Below are positions 23,004 through 34,350 of a stretch of 64,000 nucleotides of DNA, piece after piece. The position numbers and the translations under genes were made by a program. The notes beneath the pieces are model-generated. The model was not told where the DNA came from. It saw only the letters and a program-made list of their open reading frames with translations, and did no database searches. Source of the DNA: Wyeomyia smithii (taxonomy: Eukaryota > Arthropoda > Insecta > Diptera > Culicidae); NCBI RefSeq assembly GCF_029784165.1, contig NC_073695.1:164954066-165018065 (forward strand), read 5' to 3'. Within the stretch, counting starts at the first letter, position 1. Every line of letters starts with the position of its first letter.

Positions 23004-23463
23004 TACAGGTCGGAGTCGATTATTCGGAACATCAAAATAATTTTCATTCCGGATAATCGAGTTTCCCGGATAATCGAAAGACAGAAAAAATATTCAAATT
23101 TGCTATTAACGAACATAACATAAATATTTCCTTTTTTATTTTACTCGTATGATACAGTGGCGTAACCAGAAATTATTTCTGAGGCGAAAAAGGGTGAAAT
23201 ATTGAGAATCAAAAAAAAATAAGTTGGACATTGACTATTTTCACTGAATTCGAACATGTCCCTAACATGCCGGGAGTGACATAAATAGTCATAAATATGC
23301 CAACGTTAAAATTTCGGAATAAAAATTAAAAACGAAAACCAAAAAATAAAATTCCGGATAATCGAGTCTAAAATTCCGGATAATCGAGTTTCCGGATAGT
23401 CGAGTCTCCGGATAGTCGAGTCTCTGGATAGTCGAGTCTCCGGATAATCGAGTCCGACCTGTA
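23004..23463. mobile_element. MITE with TACAGGTCGGACTCGATTAT-type ends (pogo/Tigger-like)
   Basis: The left end TACAGGTCGGAGTCGATTAT and the reverse complement of the right end TACAGGTCGGACTCGATTAT match in 19 of 20 bases, with TA at both borders. The right side contains about six copies of a 16-17 bp unit GGATA(A/G)TCGAGTCTCC, an extension of the terminal repeat. Related elements lie at 46615 and 49247. CAGG ends with a TA target fit pogo-type elements; that assignment is inference. Confidence 0.85.
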
Positions 23464-24005
23464 TCGACAATTATGATTGCCTGGATATTCATTCATTCAA
23501 CTCAGCTTTGTCGGTGATTCTTTTTAATTTTTTACCGCAACGGAAGGGTGAAAGTGGAGTGATGGTAACCTGAGAACAAGCCCATGCGTAAAATTCCCTG
23601 TGGTTCAAAATCGTTGAAAATCTGTTCACGTGGTATGTGGATGGCCCCTAAGCATATGTTTCATTTAAATAATACTGTGCTGTTATGTACTGGGATTTCA
23701 TATAATTACATTGTCTTTTTACAATCTTTCGAAGTAATGTTAGTTACAGCATATTTAATGTATATCTGGAAAATCGACATTTGTCTGCCCATCTAGGGCT
23801 AAAAATGTTTTATGAAAACCAATAATCATAAAGAAACAACATGAACATTATTTAAAATTTTGTCCTATGCAATGACCACGTTAACCTTCTGTACACTACG
23901 ATAAAAAATCACAAAAATAGAACCAAAGGTTCAGATGAGTGTATAAAATTTTAAAACTTTTTTGGTAAAATTAAATTATACGATTTATAAATATACACAA
24001 CATAC

Positions 24006-24224
24006 CTTCTGTTATCTCTCTTACTCCATGAACCTGTGAATATACATAACCAAGAGAATCGCCGACATTGCAGCAACAAACTAGGTATTTATTCGATTCA
24101 TCTGCTGAAGGTAGCACCACAAGCACTGTAAGAGTCGTCAGAGCCCCACCAGCTTCCAAAATATACGAGTGCGCCTCCCAAAAACTTCGAACTAGACTGA
24201 CGAAAATGTCCTTCGTGGAAGAAG
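24006..24224 (-). CDS. PP2C-like protein exon (downstream of the exon at 25693-26426)
   Basis: On the minus strand an acceptor TTTCATATTCAG precedes 24224, and GAAG/GTATGTTG gives a donor after 24006. The 219-nt exon encodes SSTKDIFVSLVRSFWEAHSY, then EAGGALTTLTVLVVLPSADE, YLVCCCNVGDSLGYVYS and VREITEG. GDS in the CNVGDSLGYV block is the phosphatase-family core strand that holds a metal-binding Asp in active members. Phase fits exactly: the upstream exon ends on base 1 of a codon and this exon supplies the other two (A+CT, Thr). The following exon is not in the window's unique sequence below 24005, so it probably lies beyond base 1, across an intron of more than 24 kb full of transposons. Confidence 0.85.
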
Positions 24225-24380
24225 CTGAATATGAAATGAAGAGAAAATTGTTTCAGTTCAGTTTTAAAATCAACTATATTCTGGCAAAAAAAAAACCAAC
24301 GATCAGAGCAGTGGTACAAAATAAAATGAAAACGTGATTTCTTCGACTTACAGAATCATGTAATAGGGCGGACTTACCAT

Positions 24381-24614
24381 AGTTGGTCGGAGTGCAGCCA
24401 AACCGAACCAAGTGCAAAAAACACTTTTTTTTAGTAATCACCCTTCAAAGTTTAACCACCCCGTATGTTTTCTGCAAGCTGCTTCAGAGAATTTTTGTTA
24501 TAATATCATTAGACTCTTTTTTCATGAAACGTAGATTATTAATTTTTACATCCACATCCACACAATTTTAGAAAAAATGGCGCTTGGTTCGACCTGGTCG
24601 TACGCCGACCAGTT
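24381..24614. mobile_element. MITE in the PP2C-like gene intron
   Basis: The left end AGTTGGTCGGAGTGCAGCC and the right end reverse complement AACTGGTCGGCGTACGACC pair imperfectly; GAACCAAG(T/C)GC follows in both arms. About 234 bp, no coding capacity. No clear target duplication. Confidence 0.65.
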
Positions 24615-25692
24615 TTGGAATAAGAAAGAAACCGAAGTTGTTTTAGTCGTGATCATGGCTCTAGTTTTTTTAAGAGCATGAGCATGAACATTTAGCATTA
24701 TCGAGCACACACATTGTAGTTGCAACTCCGTGATTGCCAATGAAGTTGCGAAGGAAACCACATGGATAGTTGAAATACCACATGTAACATCACTTTCAAA
24801 ATGAAACAATTCAATAAGTCTTGCTCAAAGATGGTGAAGCAAACATAAAATAGTGTTTTCACAGGAAACGCATTACATATTTCCGAGTCTTGTGCTTTTG
24901 AAAATTCGAAGTGGTGGCAATTGGTGGCTTCAAACACAGTTTCATCATTTTCAGCATGTTCTTCAGAATGCTCCTATGGCCTGTACAATAACCAAACCTT
25001 ATTTTAGAGTAAAAAGACAAACTTGCACTTGTCGCGAACTCTAGACAATTTATATAATTGACCGTTGTTTGAATGAAACATAGCTTCTGAAAGCAACCTT
25101 CACAGTGAAGCATGTTCATCATTCGAAGCAATTTGGTGTTGGTAGTATTTGTAAGTTTTGGAATTTTCGACATGCCCGAGATTTTCGACCGTAGAAAACA
25201 GTTTTCGACGTAAATATTACTTACCAGTTCCAAAATCGTGTAGATTACCATTTTGGGTCACAGGAGAGTTAGCGTGATTTATGGCGTTGATGACATTTTA
25301 GGGGTAAATAGAACAATTTACATATTTGAGAATAGATCCAAATGAATAACACGATTCTGCAAAATGACGTGATAAAAATCTGATATGGTATGTTGCATTC
25401 CATTCCAAAAACTATTAAAGCGAGCAGCAAATACATTTTGTTTTGAATATCCGCGTAATATTGCGTGCTGCATGATGCGGATGCGGATACGTTTTCATGC
25501 GAATGTTTTGCATTTACATCCCTAATTAATAACATCCCTAATTCGTATACGAGCACTAGGTGCATACTTTTATTCTTGATTCATTTTATCAGGGTTTATT
25601 CATTATATTATTATATATTACATTATGTATTTAACTTCAGTAGGAAAATAAGCAAAATTTCACACATCTATACGTTTTGATGTTATACTTAC

Positions 25693-26426
25693 TAAGATGT
25701 ATTCCAAAAATAGCAGAATTTAGATAATCTATTGATCCCTGAATCGCACATCGTGCTGCGAGACGGGCTCCTTCCCCCCAGTTTACACCATCTGCCATAG
25801 CCATAATGCAACAATTATCTCGTGCAATAATTCCAAAACAGTCTGCCACCGGATTTCCAATCATATCGCCACTAATAACATTTTTTTCATATAATGATAT
25901 CGAAATACCATAAGCGTGATCATTTGGTTGATTCCAGTTTCTTACATTCGCTATCGGATCTGGCAGGGCGTCATCTGGTGTACCTCGTATGATTGTGTTA
26001 TCATTGAAATTATCTATTGTTTGATTATTTAGTACAAGCTCTTTTTTCTTATGGGTAATGCAATTTTCACTCTTACTTTCTTGTTCGATATTCTGTAATT
26101 TCAATGCTTCTTTGCGATTACTTGACCGTTTGTTGGCATTTGGGTCTATCTTAAATGTAGTTCTAACAGCAATGCTGTTTTTTTTGCTCATGGTCGTTTC
26201 ACTTTGGATGTCATGTTCGTGGAGGTTGTCAATGAAATCGATTTCTGGTCCAGCGCTCAGGTGTACCCGCATTCTTCGAACTCCTGTTAATCCCTCATTA
26301 GGTCCAGTGTAAGATGCCGTGACAGTATCGGGACCAGTTTTATATTTTCCTATGTTGTGCTCAGGCACATCAAGTGGATCTTTTCCACACAATATTTTTG
26401 GTATTGAATCTGGGGGTTTCCATGTT
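25693..26426 (-). CDS. PP2C-like protein exon (like Drosophila CG9801)
   Basis: The acceptor GTTATTTTAG precedes 26426 and the donor GTAAGT follows 25693. The 734-nt exon encodes WKPPDSIPKILCGKDPLDVP, a low-complexity middle rich in Lys/Asn/Ser, then the start of a PP2C-type domain: NPVADCFGIIARDNCCIMA followed by MADGVNWGEGARLAARCAIQ and GSIDYLN. The ADGVNWG block is the version of the PP2C DGHGG motif that I associate with the insect protein called PP2C-like domain-containing CG9801. Whether it still has phosphatase activity is open, since the usual DGHGG is changed. This is a real host gene: splice sites, phase and protein continuity with the exon at 24006-24224 all agree. Upstream exons would lie above 26426 and were not recognised. 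Confidence 0.88.
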
Positions 26427-26998
26427 CTAAAATAACAACAAAATTTGTAAGTGATTTTTACGGTTTTATTCGAATTATAAAGAAAGTTTATACAACTGTA
26501 AGTGTGTTGATCGTTCAAACCTTACTATTTTAAAAAAACGCTTTGACGAGAATACAGAACTGTTGGAGTTGTAAAGGAAATCGCTTGGTATTAGACGAGA
26601 CACGGCTACTTTGCGACCATTTTTGTTGCACAACTCGTACCCTGTTAGTGTCCACAGAATTACTCACGCACACATGAATATTGGAGGTGTTTTCACAGTC
26701 TTTTATTTTTCTAGTTTTGGTTGAAATGGTCTTAATGGGAATGTTATTCGAACGAATTATCAGAGTGACCTCAAATAAAATTTAATGGAAGTTTAATAAG
26801 TTGTCATTAGGTAAAATATTATTGATTGTCTCTACTCGATTTGAGCTTTGAATTTTTTGCGACGATTCGTGACACTGGATGGGGCATATATACAGCACTA
26901 CGCCAGTCGGCAAAGTGGTATTTTCCTGATGAGCGTCTGACACACCCAAAACGCAACAATCAGCGAAAATAACTAATTTCGACCCCTTTTCCTTTTGT
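26427..26998. other. Probable intron, no gene recognised
   Basis: Follows the PP2C-like exon upstream on the minus strand. It starts with a good acceptor tract. No exon or repeat family recognised in the rest. Confidence 0.45.
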
Positions 26999-27059
26999 AT
27001 CCAGCTTTCCACGAGCGGTTATGAAAGATGGATTTGACACACAGTGGAGGTTGTCGATC

Positions 27060-27900
27060 TCTCAGCTGGTCTCGAGGTACGATGCTGGTCTAACAAGTTA
27101 GTCGTAGTATGTTCGAGGAAAATTCGTTAGTGTCAATCTAAGGGGAGACATCTGGCTTTGCCTCGATGATCCCTGTTGTATTTTTCGTAAGTGATGCCAT
27201 TCACTCGGGAAATACTTGAATGTTTCTAATGCTTTTTATCAGCATTATGCACAATTCCTCCTGCAGGCGACAGTTTTACCGTGTGAGGGTTACCGGAGAA
27301 TCTGCATCTTTAATATCCGTAAAATCAAACGTGTCATCCATCCATGATCATGATTCATTCATTGACCCATCTGAATTGTACTCTCCGCGCAAGCAATATG
27401 TCTCAACAGGCATGTTCCAAACTTAATCCAGAACGGATTCAAAAGTAGAAATAAGCTCACACTACACTATTTATTACTTCCGACATTGAGCAGTGGTATG
27501 CTGTTCTAATGCTTCACGCAAAACCGTATTACTCCTTGCGCATTTTTAGATCTTTTGGTAATTGATATAAGTGATGATCCTCTTACTACGCCCGTATTTG
27601 TACGCTTTGTACTTTATTTTGGATGTTCACTTAAAAATATTTTAGATTATAACATATGACATCATAAAAAAAAAATCAAAACAACGAAACATGTTGTTCA
27701 GCAACACTGCCAGCAAGCCTGATGATAAATTTTAACGCACTCGGGGTTTTCAATTCCAACCAATCAGCGAGTGGTTCCCTAAGTGGATGCAAATCTATAC
27801 CCAGTTGTCTCCCCTTAGGTGTCAATAGGATCGTAGCGTATAGCCCCGCAATTGTCTTATACACTATAACACTTGGCTACGAAGTATGTGCCAAATAAAC
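27060..27900 (+). mobile_element. tRNA-derived SINE split by a MITE
   Basis: The 5' part (27060-27137) has GGTACGATGCTGGTCTAAC and GTATGTTCGAGG. The 3' part resumes at 27827 with AGGATCGTAGCG, then GCCCCGCAATTGTC and AATAAACAGAAC. Joined at the GTGTCAAT duplication, the two parts line up with the SINE at 16085-16238. Confidence 0.8.
27138..27818. mobile_element. MITE, 681 bp, 8-bp duplication GTGTCAAT
   Basis: Ends CTAAGGGGAGACATCTGG and, reverse-complemented, CTAAGGGGAGACAACTGG. The 8-bp sequence GTGTCAAT is present at 27130-27137 and 27819-27826, and removing one copy with the element restores the SINE. An 8-bp duplication is compatible with hAT, P or Merlin; the ends do not decide. Confidence 0.9.
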
Positions 27901-28017
27901 AGAACAGCACCAGCCTCTAGTTTTAGTTCAATCGAAATATCCATTGAACTAGTAGTTTGATAACCTCCTCTATATGTCAAATCTATCCACCTTTACCGCT
28001 CGTGGAAAGCTGGATAG

Positions 28018-28571
28018 ATCTTCAAAATTTTCCGTATGCGTTGCAACGCTTTGGATCCAGTGCAAAAAAACCAGCTCATGACGATCAAGGAAGACCCACG
28101 TGAATAACAAAGCAACTGCCAAGTGTTTCTGGTAGCAAGCTTATCAGTGGCGTCTCGTGGATTTGGATATTGACTGTGCACTCAAGGTTGTCCCATACAA
28201 ACATCTACCCTCTCCCATCCCCCTTCCCCAGTGGCCATCTATTGTCTGATAGCACCCGCGAATGTATGAACAAGCTCAGAAGTTCTAGTATGTAACAATT
28301 CAGTGAACGATTCGAGGCGAATGCTATTTTGTCTTCGTCCCGATTTGATTCGCCATGATGAATCTATCAATGCCACGGTGAACTGATACAAATATTTACT
28401 GTTGCATCGATTTGATTTTGAACTGTATCCAATCGGCAAATAATGATCGTTTCAGTTCATCCGAACACATGTACGCCTCCGATGAAGTATGTGTTCGTGT
28501 TACATTGACATCAGTCCACAGCGAACGGTTCACGAAGCGAATGAAGATTCAATGCAGGAATCAGGACGCTT
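28018..28571. other. No recognisable gene
   Basis: Non-repetitive looking sequence, no domain recognised. Ends where a truncated Jockey-type copy begins. Confidence 0.4.
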
Positions 28572-29398
28572 GACAAGAATTTCCGTAAAAGGAAAAAGGC
28601 TTCGTGTCATATGCAGTCGATTGCAGAAAAGTTTAGATATTTTTTCTTCCTACTTGCAAAAGTGGAAAATTTCTCCCAATGCTTCTAAAATTCAAATGAT
28701 AATTTTTCCCCATAAGACTAGCGTTCCCCAATCCAAACAATAAACACTTTATCAAGATGAATGGGGTTATTTCAAGTTGGTCTGACAAGGTTAAGTACTT
28801 GGGACTAATTTACGATAAAAGAACTTATTTTCAAAGAGCACATTGAAAGTATATAAGCAATACATATTTATATCCTATCATTAATAGAAATTCCATACTT
28901 TGTTTAAAGAATAAACTTTTGATTTACAAACAAATTTTTAGACCACAATGCTTTATGCTGTACCGATCTGGTCAAGTTGTTGTTTAACAAGGAAGAAAAC
29001 GCTCAAAGGATTCAGAGCAAAATTCTGGAAATGGTTTTGAAGCGTCCTCCGTGGTTTGGTACACTCAAATTACATAGACTTACTGGTGTTGAAACATTAG
29101 AAGCTATGTCGATTAAAATTATTAACAATTTTCGACAAAAATCGTTGCAATCCTCAATTGCTACGAAAAGCTCTCTTTATAGCCAATAAGTTAACAATTA
29201 AGTTAGTTGTAAGTTTACTTCCCTTTCTTGACAAGTAGGTTTAAATCCCTACGAATGATGAGTCCTAATTGCGAAAGCGAACAAATCCTAACAATTAAAA
29301 TTACATTTTTCTAATAGTGTTGAGAAGTCACCATTTGTGATTGGACACACATACTCATTATTTACTAATATTTATCATAAATACTTGAACTACTAACA
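28572..29398 (+). pseudogene. 5'-truncated Jockey-type copy (C-terminal RT and 3' UTR)
   Basis: Encodes ISVKGKRLRVICSRLQKSLD, KWKISPNASKIQMIIFPHK and, after frameshifts from several small deletions (28730, 28830, 28860, 28945), ILEMVLKRPPWFGTLKLHRL to LYSQ with the stop at 29187-29189. The 3' UTR runs on to CTACTAACAAGCCCCC. Same family as 17446-22193 with about 95 per cent identity by eye in the best blocks. Confidence 0.88.
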
Positions 29399-29967
29399 AG
29401 CCCCCTTTAAAAATGAAAAATCAAGAGATTCTGAATGATGCGATGGTTGTTTTCAAAACCGTGTACGAAAATTAAATCTTAGTTATATCACTAGTGTGTG
29501 GCGTAAACTAATCAAGGCGCATCAGGTATGTTATCAAACTGAGATGAATATAGCATGAGCAGGAAAAAATCATGACGTTACAACGCCAACCTAACCCGAT
29601 TGCAACTTAAGTTGTATTCAACCTAACTTAGCTCATTTAGTGTCAATATAAATGTATTTGGGAGTATGAAGAATAAACGAAATAATACAGTAAGGTATTT
29701 TGACGTGGGACTACGTCTTTTTTTACTATACTGGGATGCATTCTGTAAAATTGGAAATGAAACTGGCAAATGTTGCGTCAGATTTCAAACGGTAATAACA
29801 GCATAACCAGAAAAAATGTGTAACAATTTTATTACACTGCTCAACGGTGAAAATTGATGAAAAGTTACAGGGAAACTTACGCGAACAATGAACCAATTAC
29901 ATACGAGCATTCCTAGGACAGACGACGTGAATGGACACCATCCGTTTCCCGTGTTATTCTCTGTATC
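29399..29967. other. No recognisable gene
   Basis: AT-rich, no domain or repeat end recognised. Confidence 0.4.
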
Positions 29968-30363
29968 AATATCGATATAATATAGACTTACTGGTGTTGA
30001 ACCATTAGAAGCTATGCTGCCGTTCAACGCATAGTTGTCCCATGTTACTTTTGGTCGATTTTCGTTTTTTATCACCAATGAGTCTATTTTCACGCATATT
30101 TTTGGAAAAATTTTTAAAAATAACATTGTTTGTTCCGAAAATCTTGAAAAACTATACCAAGTCTGTTTGTCCCATCGATGATTTTCTACACATATTTGTC
30201 CCACTAGATTTTTTCTATTCTAATTCATCCCACTAACCACTAATTCCCACATTTATAACTTGGGAAGGGCTACAGAGCACTAAAGACTTCTCCTAACAAC
30301 GTTTGGTACATTACAGGTTTCAGAAATTCGGTACCGAAAATCACTTTGCTTGATTATTTAAAT

Positions 30364-31456
30364 TAGGGTTTGCAATATTCCCGAGAATAGATTTCCCGGG
30401 AAACGGGAATGAAAAATCTCATTTCCCGGGAATTCCCGGGATCCGGGAAAGGAAAAAATCCTTAGCAAAAATGAGATTTCAAATAAAGTTAATTAATAAA
30501 AAGTTTCAAACAACCGTTTACAATTTAATTATCAATTGAAGAACCAAATTTATTCAAGTTCACTCCAGAAATTCATGAACAATCGTCTATCAATCGCCTT
30601 AAGTTCCGCTGACAATTTTTCGTTAGGCCCAAATAACATAGTTCCCTTCTGTAAAACTTTTGCTTAAGATCGCTGAATCACCGCTGGTGTCTGATTTCTA
30701 AAATACTTTTAACCGATTTTAGCTCTTGCTACATTTCATTAGAAACTGAAGAGTCCAATACGTTTAGTTTGTTGAAAATAAAGTTGAGTGTTTGGTAGCC
30801 AGATTTAAGAGCATTTGAATGCCTTCGTGATTAATGTGAAATCGCGGCCACGACCCAAGTTACACTGACTTAGTTTTATTAATTTATTCATTTCTGGTCG
30901 CAACGATTTACAGGTTTCAAAATTTTTGTCAATAAACAAAGAAAAAATCAAGCAACTATCCGCTTAGTAGTAAACTCACTAGCAAAAAAAGATATGAGAC
31001 GAAGAAAATATTTCTTAATTTATCGTTTACTGAATAAGACAGCATATATTTTTGACGAATAAATTAAGTAAATAATTTGATATTACACGGCAAGCAAATA
31101 TTGATCGTCGTTTCAAGCAAATATTTGCTTCGTATAATGCACACTATGAAGCTGCTCTACACTGCTACGACGTAAAGCAGGTATTAGACGAAGCAAATAT
31201 TTGCTATTTTTCAATACAGATTTAATTTTGTGCAAATAAAAATCGTACCAAAAATAGCAAATATTTGCTTCGTCTAATACCTGCTTAAGTTTCGTGTTTT
31301 GATACCATATTTAGTTTTATTGCAATATTGTATGGAAAATTTTCCGAGGAGCTCGGGAAACCCGGGATCCCGGGAATCAATATTCCTATTCCCGGGATCC
31401 GGGAATCCCGGGAAAAGGCAATTCCCGGGAAATCGTTCCCGGGATTGCAAACCCTA
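30364..31456. mobile_element. hAT-type MITE, 1093 bp, 8-bp duplication ATTTAAAT
   Basis: Termini TAGGGTTTGCAATATTCCCG and, reverse-complemented, TAGGGTTTGCAATCCCGGGA. The duplication ATTTAAAT is exact at 30356-30363 and 31457-31464. Both ends have runs of TTCCCGGGAAT-like palindromes. The interior is AT-rich and carries the hairpin at 31175-31286. Confidence 0.93.
31175..31286. repeat. Perfect 37-bp inverted repeat (hairpin or mini-MITE)
   Basis: Arms 31175-31211 and 31250-31286 are exact reverse complements, starting AAGCAGGTATTAGACGAAGC and each containing the palindrome AGCAAATATTTGCT; the loop is 38 nt. TAA directly borders both ends, so it could be a TAA-inserting (PIF/Harbinger-type) mini-element. 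A third, partial copy of the palindrome lies at about 31117-31131. Confidence 0.85.
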
Positions 31457-33315
31457 ATTTAAATGCGGTACGTTCATATCTTTGTTAGGGATAACTAAGC
31501 CATGTTTGCTGGTTTGTAATCAGAATACTCTTCCTTTTCGAGCATAAAAAAAGATAAATGTATGAGATTCATACTAATTGGAAGTTGTAAGAACTGTCTT
31601 TTGTGTGTAGCCAAAATGGTGAAAGCCCAACAACGTTCAAATATGATAGGAATGGGCAATCTAAAAAACAATTCCCCTTTGTAATGGTAAGTCATCTGAT
31701 CAAAGGCGACGCGTGACCAAGTGGGCTACCTGTTCAATTAACATTTGCAACACTGAAACAACAGTATCGTGATAACAGTTTAGAAAACTTTTATCTCTCT
31801 ACATTTATCTATATGGCAAACAAATTCTACGGTATATTATGACCGCGAGTTTTCCGATAATTTTCTCGTAGAATAATGATATCTGCATCATTTCATAGAG
31901 GAAATCTTTATCCACATTTATCACACCATGATTCTCAATGATCGGTTTTAGTCGTAAATAACTTTGGATCCGTCGAAGAACTAGAAAAGTTCGATCGACG
32001 GATGGCGTTGTGATATGCAATGTCAGTATCATTCAGGTTTTGTCCAACGATAATTAAAATTATGTTTATGATCTATTTGCCATGAGTAAAAAACCTATCT
32101 TTGTTCAGTGCTAAAGCGTTTCCTTTGACGATGTTAAAATTTTAAACTAAAAAGAAAGCAGCGCGTAAGAAGACAAACGTATACTATGCGGACTATGCGA
32201 GGTTCAAGTTTTCGAATGAACAAAATGGGTGTAGAGGTTTGAATGAAACTATACATTGACGGAAGAACTCCACCACATTGACAGAAATAATGAATGAATT
32301 TGCTCGTTTTTCATTTGCACTCAAAAGCTCTGAAAATGGATCTGCGAACTCTCGCGGCCACGTGGTCTCTCTCAAATTTTAATGACGTCGAGAGAAGAAA
32401 CAGAAAGGCATAACGAAACAGATTATAGACACTAAAGAGAGGTGGTGTGTAATGAATGTTTTCTCTCGCTGACATCGGTTTTGTTCAGCAGAAAGTTTGA
32501 ATCAAAAATGTCATTTTTACGCGAGGCGTCGCATTAGTAGTGGTGAGCATAAATGACTGCGTCTACCCTGCCGCATTTGAAGGTGCAGAGAAGTGTTGAA
32601 CGACGGTTAGTTCAGGTGAAAGGTCTGAACAAACGGTAGTCATTATTGCGTGTGGGTTGCGTTGCGTGTGAGTTGTATGGCGTAGTCTGAAATGTAGCCC
32701 ATCAGGTTACATTCTTCACGGTGCATACATTTCCACTATGTGGAAAAAAATAAGGATGTTCGGGATAACATTGAAATTACAAATAAATTACTCCGATGAT
32801 TTTTCATCCACTCTACAAATGTGAAAAAATCACTTTTTTCTGAGATTGTCTACCTGTCCTATGAAAAGGTTGAACAGGTGGACGAGACGCCTCTGCATCT
32901 GATACTTATTCAATTAACTAAACTTTCATCTCGACTATCATCACTTGCGTATAAAGACAACAAGATTAGCGTGATCATTTTCGTGAAAGGTTAAACAGCC
33001 TTGTATCCCCAGTACGAACTTTTTATTGGGAAACATCGAATGCACGTGGTAGGACTGATATGCGTAGAAATTACATATTGGAAGACAAATTTCTCGGCAT
33101 AACTGTCCCAGTGGGTATTTTTATGGAAAAGAGTGTTAAATCGAAAAACCTTCAACTAGATTTATTGAAAACAGTCTATTGCAAGGTAAAACTGGTTAGA
33201 AGCCCATAGTTGCATTTGTCACATTGACGCAATGCGTAAAAGTATTGTAAAACTTTAACATCGTTTTTCTCGTTTGCATGATTTGGAACATGGGACAAAT
33301 ATGCGTAGAACGGCA

Positions 33316-34350
33316 CACGCAAAAGTTCAAGTCTTGTACAAGCATTGTGTCTTCCCGATTCGCACAAATTTTGCACTAAAATCGCACAATAAATGTGTGA
33401 AAAGGATAACGCAATAGTTGTACTGCGAATACATTGACACAGATTGAAATCAGAACATGTATCATATATCGACACTATATTTCTCACGTCAAGTGTATTA
33501 GTGACTGCTACTCATGGAGCAGTGCAAGCAGCGAACAACAACTTGTGAACTCACTAGATTTATATAGCTATAATGCTCGATCCATTTATCTCGATGGATT
33601 TGGTCATTTGAAAGTACCATTGAATGATTTGCAAAAAATAACGAAACAAAATTCTTTTCACAACATTTTGTAATCAACGGTAGCTTTACCGAAAACCCTC
33701 TATTCCACAAAGCCACAAAAGCGTTGCTGATTTTTCATGGCAACACTTGTAAATTGTGAATGATTATTATTTCTCATCCTGTGCAGCTTTTTTCTCAAGC
33801 GACGAGAGAAATTTCTCTCTCGCTCGTAGAATTCCCATGTACGTACGGGTGCGACAAGACTAGACACGTCATATACAATTTGCTGGTTGCTCTTTCGCTT
33901 TTCTTTCGGTTCGTATTGCGACGCGCAAGGTCTCGTGTCTCGTCGCTTTACGAAATGAGCAAGATACCCGTGCTGTACATACTTGATACTAGTGTTGTTA
34001 GTGTCATTCATACTGGGGGTGCGTGCTTGCTGCGGGGAATGCATGAAGAAGAAAGAGTATCTCGAAAGCGTGTGTGCAAAAGACTTGAGAAGCGTAGCAT
34101 ATGTCTCGTTCTCAAGCAGAAAGGAGGAGAAAGGTTTTGCTTCTCGCTCGCTTTGCAATGCTGCTTGATATCAGTTGAAACTGTTTAAGTGTAGTAGTTA
34201 GGAGCTGCAAAATACATTGAAAAAACGCTAGAGCAGTAATTGCGTTATGTCCAACACGCAATCATTGTACTGGTTCCAAATTACATCAACTTTTGCGCTG
34301 AAAACGCACAATTTTGTACTGGTTTCGCACCATTCAACTTTTGCGTGCAG
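33316..34350. mobile_element. Probable DNA element with ACGCAAAAGTT ends
   Basis: The left end ACACGCAAAAGTTCAAG (near 33315) and the right end reverse complement CTGCACGCAAAAGTTGAATG (34350) match over the ACGCAAAAGTT core; TTGTAC and CGCACAA motifs follow in both. The interior has frames of 142 and 152 codons on opposite strands that show no known domain and are probably chance. Confidence 0.5.

Larger units (their letters stand above)
26999..28017. mobile_element. Outer foldback MITE (TATCCAGCTTTCC ends) containing a SINE and a further MITE
   Basis: The left end TATCCAGCTTTCCACGAGCG (from 27000) and the right end reverse complement TATCCAGCTTTCCACGAGCG (near 28016) are identical over the first 20 or so bases. 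Similarity continues through GATTTGACA and GGAGGTT to about 60 bp on each side. TA at both borders suggests a Tc1/mariner-type MITE. Between the arms lies the interrupted SINE. Confidence 0.82.
30017..33315. mobile_element. DNA element with CTGCCGTTC ends (about 3.3 kb, including a hAT insertion)
   Basis: The left end CTGCCGTTCAACGCATAG is followed by TTGTCCCATG. The reverse complement of 33285-33315 reads TGCCGTTCTACGCATATTTG, then TCCCATG. No transposase is visible. A 45-bp relative lies at 49837-49881. The right border abuts another repeat, so its exact end is uncertain. Confidence 0.65.

Noticed and set aside
24859..25565. Minus-strand frames of 98-130 codons as additional PP2C-like exons
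   Set aside because: They lack similarity to the phosphatase, and the two recognised exons join directly in phase without them.
25637..26518. The whole 293-codon minus frame as one CDS starting MNDQHTYS
   Set aside because: The first 30 codons and the last 15 are intronic: strong acceptor and donor sites and phase agreement place the exon at 25693-26426.
33700..34188. Overlapping frames of 142 and 152 codons on opposite strands
   Set aside because: No domain or motif, and they mirror each other inside a probable DNA element; chance frames.
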